A stretch of 64,000 bases of DNA from Corynebacterium sp. 122RC1 (lineage in GTDB: Bacteria > Actinomycetota > Actinomycetes > Mycobacteriales > Mycobacteriaceae), in contig NZ_JANIKD010000001.1 in NCBI RefSeq assembly GCF_024580955.1, positions 124,001 through 188,000 on the forward strand, written 5' to 3'. Position numbers and translations under genes: made by a program. The notes beneath the pieces were generated by a model, which worked only from the letters and a program-made list of their open reading frames with translations, was not told the DNA's origin and searched no databases. Shown piece after piece: positions 56,391 through 64,000 of this stretch. Position 1 is the first letter of the stretch. The number at the start of each line of letters is the position of its first letter.

Positions 56391-58100
56391 ATGAGTTCGC
56401 CCACCGTGCAAGACCAACTTTCCCAAAACTCTCTGCGCCACGAGGTCTACAGCGTGTGGTCACCCGCCGCAACCTCGGCGTTTGTGTATGTGGAGGGCGA
56501 GGACCCGCTGGAGTTGCAACCAGGCCAGGGTGGTTGGTGGATAAGCGATCGCGCACCTGTTGTGGGCGAACGCTACCGCTACTCTACCGATCTCACCACG
56601 AAGCCTTTTCCTGACCCCCGCAGTCGCTTCCAGCCTGAGGGCATCCATGGGCCTTCGGAAGTCGTTGACCGTACGCCGGTGGCTTTGGGTGAGTACCGCG
56701 GCGCGCCGCTTGCGGGACAAATCATTTACGAGCTTCATGTGGGGACGTTTACTCCTTCCGGGACGTTCCAGGGGGTGATCGACCGCCTGGATTACCTCAT
56801 CGACCTTGGGATTACTGCCATTGAGTTGATGCCAGTGAATCCTTTTGGAGGCGCACGAAACTGGGGGTACGACGGCGTGGACTGGATGGCGGTACACGCC
56901 GAATACGGCGGCCCCAGCGGCCTGAAAGCGCTGGTAGCTGCCGCCCACGAACGTGGAATCGCGGTCATCCTGGATGTGGTGTTCAACCACTTTGGGCCTG
57001 ACGGCAACTACGCCGGGGCTTTTGGCCCCTACACCCAGGCGGGCAACACCGGGTGGGGCGATGTGGTGAATATGTCCAACGAGCACAGCGATGAAGTTCG
57101 CGCCCTCATTTTGGATGCCTGCCACCAATGGTTTTCTGAGTTTGGCATTGACGGCCTGCGCCTGGATGCCATCCACGCTTTTGATGACCGCGGCGCCACC
57201 TCGATCATCGAGCAGATCCGTGCGGTTGCTTCGGAGGTTGAGCAGGAAACCGGGGTGCCCCGCTATGTGATTGTTGAGTCTGACCTCAATGACCCGGCAG
57301 TGATGACGCAGCGAAAAGCCGATGCACAATGGGTTGACGACATCCACCACAGCCTGCACGCGCTGACCTCCGGGGAGCGGCAAGGATACTACTTGGACTA
57401 TGCGGAGGCGGGCGTCCAAGGCTTGGCAAAGAGCCTGGCCGGCATGTACTTCTTTGACGGAAATTACTCCACCTTCCGCCGCAGGCACCATGGGCGGCCC
57501 ATCACGGTCGGGGCTGATTCTGCTATTGAGCCTTGGCAGGGCGTCACCTACACCACCACCCATGACCAGACGGGCAATCGCGCGCTTGGCGATAGACCCT
57601 CTCAATACCTGGATGAACCACTGCTGAAATTGCGAGCCGCCACCGTGCTCTGCTCCCCTTACACTCCCATGCTGTTCCAGGGGGAAGAATACGCAGCTAA
57701 AACGCCATTTCCCTTCTTCTGCTCGCATGAGTCTCCGGAGCTGAACCGCCTCACCTCCGAGGGGCGCAGGCGGGAATTCGCAGACCACGGCTGGGACACC
57801 ACCAACACCCCGGATCCCGCAGCATACGAAACGTTTGCCTCGGCCAAACTCCAACCGGAACGAAACGCGATTTTTGCCGAGTATCAACGGCTGATCGCCT
57901 TGCGCAAGCGCCTCGGCTTCGCGCGAACGACGTACCCAGAATTCCGGGTAACCTGCGGTGATTCCCACTCCCCCTGGCTGATTATGGAGCATCCGGGAGC
58001 GTGGTTCGTCGGTAATTTCAGCCCTCTTCCACTTTCTGTAGAAGTTGCAGGCAGCACGGTAGCACTTCCTGCCTGGGGCTACGAGGTTTTGGAGAAGTAG
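56391..58100 (+). CDS. treZ: Malto-oligosyltrehalose trehalohydrolase
   Basis: 569 aa GH13 enzyme releasing trehalose from the product of TreY. N-terminal CBM48-like part (YSVWSPAATSAFVYVEG), then IIYELHVGTFTPSGTFQG, ILDVVFNHFGPDGN, DGLRLDAIHAFDD (nucleophile), YVIVESDLNDP (acid Glu) and THDQTGNRALGDR. Length normal for the family. Divergent from yigZ and probably leaderless. With treY in the same window it completes the TreY-TreZ route. Confidence 0.97.
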   Translation: MSSPTVQDQLSQNSLRHEVYSVWSPAATSAFVYVEGEDPLELQPGQGGWWISDRAPVVGERYRYSTDLTTKPFPDPRSRFQPEGIHGPSEVVDRTPVALGEYRGAPLAGQIIYELHVGTFTPSGTFQGVIDRLDYLIDLGITAIELMPVNPFGGARNWGYDGVDWMAVHAEYGGPSGLKALVAAAHERGIAVILDVVFNHFGPDGNYAGAFGPYTQAGNTGWGDVVNMSNEHSDEVRALILDACHQWFSEFGIDGLRLDAIHAFDDRGATSIIEQIRAVASEVEQETGVPRYVIVESDLNDPAVMTQRKADAQWVDDIHHSLHALTSGERQGYYLDYAEAGVQGLAKSLAGMYFFDGNYSTFRRRHHGRPITVGADSAIEPWQGVTYTTTHDQTGNRALGDRPSQYLDEPLLKLRAATVLCSPYTPMLFQGEEYAAKTPFPFFCSHESPELNRLTSEGRRREFADHGWDTTNTPDPAAYETFASAKLQPERNAIFAEYQRLIALRKRLGFARTTYPEFRVTCGDSHSPWLIMEHPGAWFVGNFSPLPLSVEVAGSTVALPAWGYEVLEK

Positions 58101-58250
58101 GCGGCTAGATCTGTGGGGGCGGGGGTAATTTTTGCCATTTTCCTTTACCCCCCTTCCCAATACGTTGGGCATGAGCTAAGATTAGAACAAAGATTCGGGG
58201 GGCGCAAGAGGGAGTCAGCCCGAAATGAGAAACTACCTTAGGGGGGAACA

Positions 58251-59518
58251 TTGGAAACCCAAGATATACCGCTCGCAAAGGCTTACGCCCTAGCAGCCTC
58301 GGACGATCCCTTGTCCACTATGCAAAGAACCGTTAACAAGCTGCAGTTTGAGGCCTACCTCCAATGGTCCGAGGGGCTGGAAGACTGTGACCTCGGTGCG
58401 CTCGCGGTCACCATGGCCACCCGCACGGGCGAAACGGAGTACACCACAGGCATGAACCTTTTCGCTGCGCACGAGCTCCAGAAGCTGCCGAACATACTTG
58501 CGTTTCAGCGGCAAACATGGGTTCTCGATCTGAAGCGCCTGAGGGCAATCATTCAGGCAATTGAAGGCATGCCGGAGGAGTTTTACCCGGCCTTTGAAAA
58601 GGAGTTCATGAAGTTCCTTGAGCCAAAATCCCCAGCCCAAGCCCTGCCTAGCGCAGCACGCTTTGGCGGCCTTGCCCGCCGCATCCGGCAGGATTTGGAC
58701 CCCATCCCATTCCCAATGCGCAAGGACTCGGAAAAGGTGGATTGCCACTCGAACGAGGACCCAAATGGCCTCGACCACTGGGAGGCCTTGCTCTCCAAGT
58801 CCAGGAGCAAGGTGCTCGCCAAGACCCTGGGGCCATTTCAAAGAAATACAACTGCTCCAAAGCAGAAGCCATTGAACGGCTGTGCTTGGACAAAGCAGAC
58901 GTCAAAGTGCACCTCCACCTCTACGAGCCCAAACCAACCGAAAACGGCAGGGGCGACCTGGTGGAGTGTGAAGGTGAAACTTACCCCACCGGCCACCTGG
59001 GCAACCTCCTGGCTCTCGCCGAAGAAGTAGTAGAAGGCGAGCCGCTTCCGGCCCGCAGCAGCTACGAATTCTCCGATCGTCAAAAGGAGCGCATCAAGGG
59101 CCGCGACGGTGTATGCCGCTTCCCTGGCTGCAGCCGCCGCGCCACCCGCGTGGACATCGACCACGTGGTTCCCTTCAGCCAAGGTGGGCCAACGCATGAA
59201 AGCAATGCTCAATGCCTCTGCAGAACACACCACATCATGAAGACGCGGAGAATCGTCTCCTGCGAAATCATGCCGGATACCTACGCTGTGAAGTGGATAC
59301 TTCCAGACGGCACGATCGTGTTCACCCACCCCGAAGGACCCCTCGCACCTGAACTGCGGAATAGCATCTACACGCTCCGGGATCTTAAGGCGAAGTTCGT
59401 GGAGAGGGACCAGGAACTAAGGGAAGCAGCAAAACGGCAGGCCGCACGCGAAGCCGCCGAATACGCGGAATACGCCGAACGGCTCGCCGAAATGGAAAAG
59501 GAGCCCATCCCCTTCTAG
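58251..59518 (+). pseudogene. DUF222/HNH endonuclease gene, split by a -1 frameshift
   Basis: The first frame (TTG at 58251 after AGGGGGG) gives the DUF222-like N-terminal half up to HWEALLSKSRSKVLAKTLG; the protein then continues in another frame as AISKKYNCSKAEAIERL with the HNH part: RDGVCRFPGCSRRATRVD, DHVVPFSQGG and CRTHH. Joining needs one extra base at the GGGG run 58829-58832, so a G was probably lost. The gene could be a recent pseudogene, a phase-variable site or a sequencing error. DUF222-HNH proteins are common, multicopy and often mobile-linked in actinobacteria. Otherwise intact to 59518, 2 nt from the end of convergent ilvA. Confidence 0.85.
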
Positions 59519-59520
59519 CT

Positions 59521-60795
59521 CTAGCTCACAAGGAAGTTGTACTCTGCGGTGCCAGGCTCCAAGCGACGGCAATCAATGCGCGATGCATCCATCCGCTCAA
59601 GCAGGCCATCCAAGTCTGTGGCGCGGCCAAGTTGCAAACCTACCAAGGCGGTACCAGTTTCCCGGTTGTTGCGCTTGAGGTACTCGAACAAAGTGATGTC
59701 ATCATCAGGGCCCAAGATCTCGTTGAGGAACGTCCTCAACTGACCAGGTTCCTGAGGGAAATTCACCAAGAAGTAGTGCTTCAGGCCGCGGTGTACAAGG
59801 GATCGCTCCATGATCTCCGCATACCGCAGCACGTCATTGTTGCCGCCGGAAATGATGCACACCACCACGGCACCTGCAGGGAGATTCAGTTCCCTGAGGC
59901 CCGCCACGGAAAGCGCCCCCGCAGGCTCGGCGATGATGCCCTCGTTCTGATAGAGGTCGATCATCTCCGTGGCAACCGCACCCTCAGAAACGGTCATCGC
60001 GTGAATCCGTCCCTTGTTCGCCTCAATGATCTCAAAATTCAAGTCACCAATACGCTTCACCGCAGCGCCATCCACAAAAGGATCAACACTTTGCAAGGTC
60101 ACAGGCTCATTCGCCTCCAGGGCAGCCTCCAAAGAAGGAGCACCGGCTGGCTCCACGCCAATCACCGGCGTGCGCGGCGTCATATCCGCAAAATAGCTCA
60201 CGATACCGGAGATGAGCCCGCCGCCGCCAACGGGAACCACAATGGCATCGATCGACTTGCCAATCGCCGTGAGCTGCGAAAGTACCTCAGCAGCCACCGT
60301 GCCCTGCCCAATCACCGTGTTCCGGTTATCAAAAGGCTCCACCATGGTCGCGCCAGTCTCTGCGGCATAAGCCCGGGCAGCGTCGGCCGCCTCATCAAAG
60401 TTGGCTCCAGTGACCACCAGCTCAACCAGCTCACCGCCATGCACCATGATGCGGTCGCGCTTCTGCTTCGGGGTGGCCGCAGGCACATAGATGCGACCCT
60501 TGATACCCATCGTGCGGCATGCGAATGCAACTCCCTGGGCATGATTGCCTGCCGACGCAGCCACGATCCCAGCCCCTCGCTGTTCCTCGCTGAGTTGCGC
60601 AATCGCGTTCATGGCTCCGCGGATCTTGTAGGAACGCACATCCTGCAGATCCTCGCGCTTCAGGTACACCTCGGTGCCGGTCAACTGACTCAGCCGCGGG
60701 CAGTACTGCAGCGGGGTGGGCGAAATGCTCGCGGAGATTCGAGCCTGAGCGAGTTGGATGTCGGCGGCATGAACGGTCACTGTCATGGTTTGCAA
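59521..60795 (-). CDS. ilvA: Threonine ammonia-lyase (threonine deaminase)
   Basis: 424 aa. PLP enzyme giving 2-oxobutyrate from threonine, first step of isoleucine synthesis. PLP Lys in DVRSYKIRGAMNAI; ASAGNHAQGVAFA and VPVGGGGLISGI are the other PLP motifs. The C-terminal regulatory ACT-like domain is short (about residues 330-424: HYFLVNFPQEPGQLRTFL), the single-module form known from C. glutamicum. TTG start at 60795 has GGGGAG 5 nt upstream; ATG at 60786 is the alternative. Confidence 0.96.
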   Translation of the reverse strand: MQTMTVTVHAADIQLAQARISASISPTPLQYCPRLSQLTGTEVYLKREDLQDVRSYKIRGAMNAIAQLSEEQRGAGIVAASAGNHAQGVAFACRTMGIKGRIYVPAATPKQKRDRIMVHGGELVELVVTGANFDEAADAARAYAAETGATMVEPFDNRNTVIGQGTVAAEVLSQLTAIGKSIDAIVVPVGGGGLISGIVSYFADMTPRTPVIGVEPAGAPSLEAALEANEPVTLQSVDPFVDGAAVKRIGDLNFEIIEANKGRIHAMTVSEGAVATEMIDLYQNEGIIAEPAGALSVAGLRELNLPAGAVVVCIISGGNNDVLRYAEIMERSLVHRGLKHYFLVNFPQEPGQLRTFLNEILGPDDDITLFEYLKRNNRETGTALVGLQLGRATDLDGLLERMDASRIDCRRLEPGTAEYNFLVS

Positions 60796-60814
60796 GCTTA
60801 CTCCCCTAAGCGTT

Positions 60815-60830
60815 CAGGAACGGATTCCTG
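60815..60830. other. Perfect inverted repeat in the ilvA leader
   Basis: CAGGAA-CGGA-TTCCTG, 6-bp arms and 4-nt loop, 20 nt upstream of the ilvA start. Either an operator or a hairpin in the 5' leader close to the ribosome site. Confidence 0.45.
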
Positions 60831-61105
60831 GCGCAGCTGCAAATGAAAACGACGATCCCAATCACCTCTTAAGCAACTCTTAGCCAATTCCCACATTCGC
60901 AACAATCCAAAGGGCCTCTCAGATTCCCGCCCGTTTTAGAAGATCTGCAGCAAGGCCCAACTTGAACCTACGGCCCCAGCAAAATCCGCAACGCCGTTCA
61001 GAAAAATTGAATTCTTTTCTCCCCCTACAGTAAGCTGGCAAGTTACGGCAGTGTTCCCATCGGCGCACCTTAGAGGTTTGCGCCACAACACTCGCAGGCA
61101 AGTGG

Positions 61106-61133
61106 TTCCGTAACCGCCCAAGGTTTAACGGAA
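61106..61133. other. Inverted repeat upstream of the adhesin gene
   Basis: TTCCGTAACC pairs with GGTTTAACGGAA around GCCCAA, leaving a 2-nt bulge. It ends 52 nt before the ATG. It may be a regulator-binding site or a leader hairpin. Confidence 0.5.
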
Positions 61134-61185
61134 TCGCCACCTGAAAGCGAATCTTCACTACATCAATGGATACTTAGAGAGTCCT

Positions 61186-62892
61186 ATGCATAAGAAACTT
61201 GCAAACTCAGTTCTGGCAACCATGCTGTTCGCCGGAACCGGCCTCATGGCACTCAACGCGCCAGCTCAAAGTGCATTCGCGCAGACCAACACTGACAGCA
61301 TTGTCTGCGCGGCAGAGGTCAGCGTCGGTGACAAGCTGGCCAACGTCAATCTCAAATCAAACCTATACGGGTATGACTTCAACACTGGCACGATGGGCGA
61401 GTTGGATCCTGCAACTGCAGCGATCAACGAATACTCCTACGTCAAGCAAGATCTTTCGGCCAGGTTGAACAATGACGGCACCCTCAAGGCTGGCGACTAC
61501 TTTGTGTATCAACTCCCACAGGCTGCCCGCTTGGGCGGCTACGTGACGGCGCGTTCCGTGGTTGTACCTAACTTGTACGCCACCGATGAAAACGGCAATG
61601 AAGAGCTGTTTGCAGTCGCTGAGTACAACTACGAAACCAACACCATCACCTACCGCTTGACCTCCTTCATCGAGGGTAAGAGCTGGGTGGATTTTGAAAT
61701 CTCCGATGCCTACTTGGTAAAGCCGGACGTGGTGACCAACAACGGCCCGCATGAATTCATTTCTTCCATTGGGTCCACCACTCACACCGCAAAATACAAC
61801 GTTGACTTCTCCGGAAATAAGGACAACGTTTACCAAAACAACACCTTTAGCCTGCGCTCCACCGTCTTGGGTCTCGATCAACCAACCAAGACCTACGAGC
61901 AGGTTGTGTACTTGAACCCTAAGGGCACCGCTATTAAGGCTGGTTCCACCGCTTCCTACTTCACTCGTGACGGCCTCACCCCGCTGACCAACCCAGACAA
62001 AGTTCGTATCTACGAAGTTCCCGATACCTACACCATGCCGGATTCTGCCGCCGTGGACGTGTCCCAGTTGACCGACGTCACCAAATCCTTCAATCCGGTT
62101 ACTGGTGAAGGCACTGTAAACTTCACCTTCCCAGAGGACACCACAAAGCGGTACGTCTTCTACATCACAAATGAATACAAATCCGAGATGGTTACCGACG
62201 CAAACGGCAACCAAATTGAGAATGTTGCCGAACTTGTTTCCGGCATTTCTGTAGACAACGCGGGCGATAACGCTCCCAACCACGCCGCGACTTCTCGTCT
62301 CATGGCGCAGCAGTTGGAAGTTACCGGTCAGGCGGGCCCAGCATTGCCTGCTTCCTACTGTGACCGCCCTCGAACCATCACCATCAAGAAGTCCAGCAGC
62401 AGCACGAGCGCCCCACTCGCAGGCGCAACCTTCACCGTAACCAACGCTGAAGGTGTAGTGGTTGCCACCGTCACCACCGATGAAACGGGCACTGCAGTGA
62501 CAGAAGAGCTCCCGCTTGGTGAATACCAGGTGCAAGAGGTTACGGCTCCTGAGGGTTACATCCTGAATGGAACCACGCAGACCGTCATCTTGGAAAGGAC
62601 TTCCAATGCCACTGTCGAGTTTGGAATGGCAAACGATCCGGTTCCTACGCCACTGATTGTCATTCCAGTGCCGGTGCCTAGCGGAAACAATACCCCGTCT
62701 CCGGCGGCTACCACTCCGGTTACCCCTGCAACCACGGTTGCCCAGCCTCAGAAGGCGGCACAAGCTTCTCAAGCTGAAGGCAAGCGCCTCGCCAACACTG
62801 GTGTATCAGTTGGTGCGATTGCGCTTCTGGCCGCACTGCTCGTTGGTTCGGGTGTTGCACTGACCATCGTCCGCAAGCGGGTAAGCGAATAA
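61186..62892 (+). CDS. LAxTG-anchored surface adhesin with SpaA-type domain
   Basis: 568 aa. Signal peptide (cleavage probably after Ala32, SAFA-Q). Residues about 40-380 look like MSCRAMM-type Ig-like adhesin folds (LKAGDYFVYQLP, NTITYRLTSFIEGKSWVDF). A SpaA/CnaB domain follows (about 395-475: ITIKK, APLAGATFTVTN, GEYQVQEVTAPEGY), where Lys and Glu could form an isopeptide bond. A Pro/Thr stalk leads to LANTG (535-539), a membrane helix and RKRVSE. LAxTG is a corynebacterial variant of LPxTG. No pilin motif or sortase gene nearby, so probably a monomeric, housekeeping-sortase substrate. Confidence 0.9.
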   Translation: MHKKLANSVLATMLFAGTGLMALNAPAQSAFAQTNTDSIVCAAEVSVGDKLANVNLKSNLYGYDFNTGTMGELDPATAAINEYSYVKQDLSARLNNDGTLKAGDYFVYQLPQAARLGGYVTARSVVVPNLYATDENGNEELFAVAEYNYETNTITYRLTSFIEGKSWVDFEISDAYLVKPDVVTNNGPHEFISSIGSTTHTAKYNVDFSGNKDNVYQNNTFSLRSTVLGLDQPTKTYEQVVYLNPKGTAIKAGSTASYFTRDGLTPLTNPDKVRIYEVPDTYTMPDSAAVDVSQLTDVTKSFNPVTGEGTVNFTFPEDTTKRYVFYITNEYKSEMVTDANGNQIENVAELVSGISVDNAGDNAPNHAATSRLMAQQLEVTGQAGPALPASYCDRPRTITIKKSSSSTSAPLAGATFTVTNAEGVVVATVTTDETGTAVTEELPLGEYQVQEVTAPEGYILNGTTQTVILERTSNATVEFGMANDPVPTPLIVIPVPVPSGNNTPSPAATTPVTPATTVAQPQKAAQASQAEGKRLANTGVSVGAIALLAALLVGSGVALTIVRKRVSE

Positions 62893-62898
62893 TTTCGA

Positions 62899-63285
62899 TC
62901 ACGCCTTGCGCACCACTGCCGGCTTGAGCTTCATGGCGCCAAAACCATCGATCCGGCAGTCGATGTTGTGGTCTTCTTGTCCAGTACCGGCATCAAAGTT
63001 CAAGCGAATATTTCGTACTTTGGTGCCGGCCTTGAGCGGCTGTTGAGCACCCTTGACCTTCACAGTGGTGGTGATGGTGACGGAGTCGCCATCGGCGAGC
63101 TCGTTGCCAACGGAGTCCACAATCCGCGGCGCCGTATCCCCAGATGCCCCAGACGCCCCCGCCCCCGTCTCCGCTGCGTCGGCGGAAAACTCGTGGGCAC
63201 ATTCGGGGCACACGATAAGCGGCGGCAACTCGTAGGTGTATTCGCTCCCACATTCAGGGCATGGAGGCAAGAGAGGTTGTGTCAT
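62899..63285 (-). CDS. YjdM/PhnA-family zinc-ribbon protein
   Basis: 128 aa. N-terminal zinc ribbon PPCPECGSEYTYE and VCPECAHEF, then the conserved YjdM core DSVGNELADGDSVTITTTVK, VRNIRLNF, HNIDCRIDGFGAMKLK. An Ala/Gly-rich insert (ETGAGASGASGD) joins them. Family annotated in phosphonate utilisation but its real role is unclear. Convergent with the adhesin gene; only 6 nt separate the stops and no terminator is seen. Confidence 0.92.
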   Translation of the reverse strand: MTQPLLPPCPECGSEYTYELPPLIVCPECAHEFSADAAETGAGASGASGDTAPRIVDSVGNELADGDSVTITTTVKVKGAQQPLKAGTKVRNIRLNFDAGTGQEDHNIDCRIDGFGAMKLKPAVVRKA

Positions 63286-63305
63286 GTTCTACAGAACTTA
63301 GCGCA

Positions 63306-63560
63306 TCAATCCCTGCTCGCATGCCTCCCCCACTCAGCGGCTACTGCAGCGAGCGCACACCCGCTCATCCCAATGCCCAGGGCCACCAGGGAAAAGGTGG
63401 CATCCAGGCGCATCCCGATGAACACCATCTGGAAAAAGGCCCCGTACATGAGATACTTTCGCGCCGCACACCCGCACCGGTACATCGCAACGGCGAGCAC
63501 GAAAAACGATGCCCCAACGGCCATGTAGTACCAATCGCTGCCAGTGACCTGCGCCAGCAT
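63306..63560 (-). CDS. Small membrane protein, start uncertain
   Basis: 84 aa from the first ATG, with about three hydrophobic helices and a Cys pair (YRCGCAARK). The same frame stays open upstream and encodes a further hydrophobic stretch (NVFNIITIGALLALQLG) but has no ATG, GTG or TTG before a TAG stop. So the true start may be CTG or ATT, or the 5' end is broken. 20 nt upstream of yjdM on the same strand. Confidence 0.6.
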   Translation of the reverse strand: MLAQVTGSDWYYMAVGASFFVLAVAMYRCGCAARKYLMYGAFFQMVFIGMRLDATFSLVALGIGMSGCALAAVAAEWGRHASRD

Positions 63561-63635
63561 CCCCAGTTGCAGAGCTAAAAGTGCCCCGATCGTGATGATG
63601 TTGAAAACATTTGCACCTCTGCACCGCGGAAGAAT

Positions 63636-64000
63636 CTACTCCCAGCCGCTGATCACAATCTTGCCCACGGTTTGACCCTGCGCGATTTCCTCATGGGCAG
63701 CACCAATGTTTGCGGCGTTGATGGGCTGGACAACCTTGGTCAAGGTGTGGCGCAGCTCGCCGGAATCCAACATCGCAGCCACCTTGCGCAACACTTCGCC
63801 CTGGTAGGCCACGTCCCAGCCACCGACGGGACGGGAAAACATCGACTCCCAATGCCAGGTAATCGCCTTGGCCTTGAAGGCATTGAGGTCAATGCCATCG
63901 GCCTCATCGATGCACACGATCTCCCCGAAAGGCCGCAGGACCTCCAGGAAAAACTCCTGACGCCCAGGGGTTCGGCTGCTGAAGATGTAATCCACCCCCT
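63636..64000 (-). CDS. Zinc-type alcohol dehydrogenase / quinone oxidoreductase (partial, 5' end outside window)
   Basis: C-terminal about 120 residues of an MDR-superfamily protein: VDYIFSSRTPGRQEFFLEVL, PFGEIVCIDEADGIDLNAF, KAITWHWESMFSRP and the end AAHEEIAQGQTVGKIVISGW. These match the zinc-binding alcohol dehydrogenase family (ZADH/QOR-like) that reduces quinones or aldehydes with NADPH. GTG at 63995 is internal; the gene continues past the right edge. Confidence 0.85.
   Translation of the reverse strand, partial: GVDYIFSSRTPGRQEFFLEVLRPFGEIVCIDEADGIDLNAFKAKAITWHWESMFSRPVGGWDVAYQGEVLRKVAAMLDSGELRHTLTKVVQPINAANIGAAHEEIAQGQTVGKIVISGWE

Larger units (their letters stand above)
60796..61185. 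other. 390-nt intergenic region between ilvA and the adhesin gene
   Basis: No convincing gene on either strand; the short open frames here have no ribosome site and no plausible protein. It should hold two divergent promoters. Two inverted repeats are visible (60815-60830 near ilvA; 61106-61133 near the adhesin). GATACT at about 61169 could be the adhesin -10. Confidence 0.6.

Noticed and set aside
60919-61158. 79-codon minus-strand frame upstream of the adhesin
   Set aside because: No ribosome site, Arg/Cys-rich random-looking translation; region better explained as promoter space.

Overview
The window reads as chromosome of a Corynebacterium (Actinomycetota, moderately high GC). Three local orders match what is known for C. 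glutamicum and relatives: glnD-glnK-amtB next to ftsY-smc-acyP-mutM-rnc-DUF177-sepIVA; the histidine block hisD-C-B-(small ORF)-(MFS)-hisH-A-impA-F-I; and glgX, treY, treZ and ilvA in one neighbourhood. Supporting traits are AmtR-type operators (CTAT-N6-ATAG), TTG/GTG starts, several apparently leaderless genes (TANNNT box 7-8 nt before the start codon) and a surface protein ending in LAxTG. The species cannot be fixed from the sequence.

Layout. 1-2370 (minus): amtB-glnK-glnD (glnD cut by the window edge), with three AmtR-like boxes upstream of amtB. 2374-15509 (minus): sepIVA-yceD-rnc-mutM-alsT-acyP-smc-(1131-aa unknown)-ftsY, ending in a strong terminator. 15554-25258: gdhA, glycerate kinase, a small unknown, a DUF4921/GalT-like protein, an M20D amidohydrolase, glgP and pyk, with a bidirectional terminator between glgP and pyk. 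25392-35743 (minus): hisD-C-B-orf-MFS-hisH-A-impA-F-I, a Trp-associated membrane protein, a divergent TrpC-like protein and lgt. 35814-45685 (minus): a membrane protein, then a six-gene reductive pyrimidine catabolism cluster (beta-ureidopropionase-like amidohydrolase, NCS1 permease, dihydropyrimidinase, PreT, PreA, second NCS1 permease). 45705-58100: lipoprotein, TetR, glgX, DEDDh exonuclease with BRCT, unknown, treY, small alarmone synthetase, a 46-aa mini-ORF, S4 protein, small membrane protein, YigZ and treZ. 58251-64000: a frameshifted DUF222/HNH gene, ilvA, a long intergenic region, an LAxTG-anchored adhesin, YjdM, a small membrane protein and the 3' part of a zinc-type alcohol dehydrogenase/quinone reductase.

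How the genes work together. Nitrogen is the main theme: ammonium uptake and PII signalling (amtB-glnK-glnD), ammonium assimilation (gdhA), and release of ammonia from uracil/thymine (PreTA, HydA, carbamoyl-amidohydrolase). The palindrome upstream of the pyrimidine cluster contains a perfect CTAT-N6-ATAG core of the same type as the one at amtB, so I infer AmtR nitrogen control of pyrimidine breakdown. A second theme is storage carbohydrate: glgP and glgX degrade glycogen, while TreY and TreZ turn maltodextrins into trehalose.

Most noteworthy items are the AmtR-linked pyrimidine operon with its internal GlxR/CRP-like promoter, the TrpC-like protein lacking two catalytic residues, the HisA with subHisA-type substitutions, the 1131-aa unknown between smc and ftsY, the 46-aa mini-ORF, the LAxTG adhesin with an upstream inverted repeat, and the face-to-face leaderless promoters of yigZ and treZ. 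I saw no CRISPR array, tRNA, rRNA, insertion sequence or prophage.
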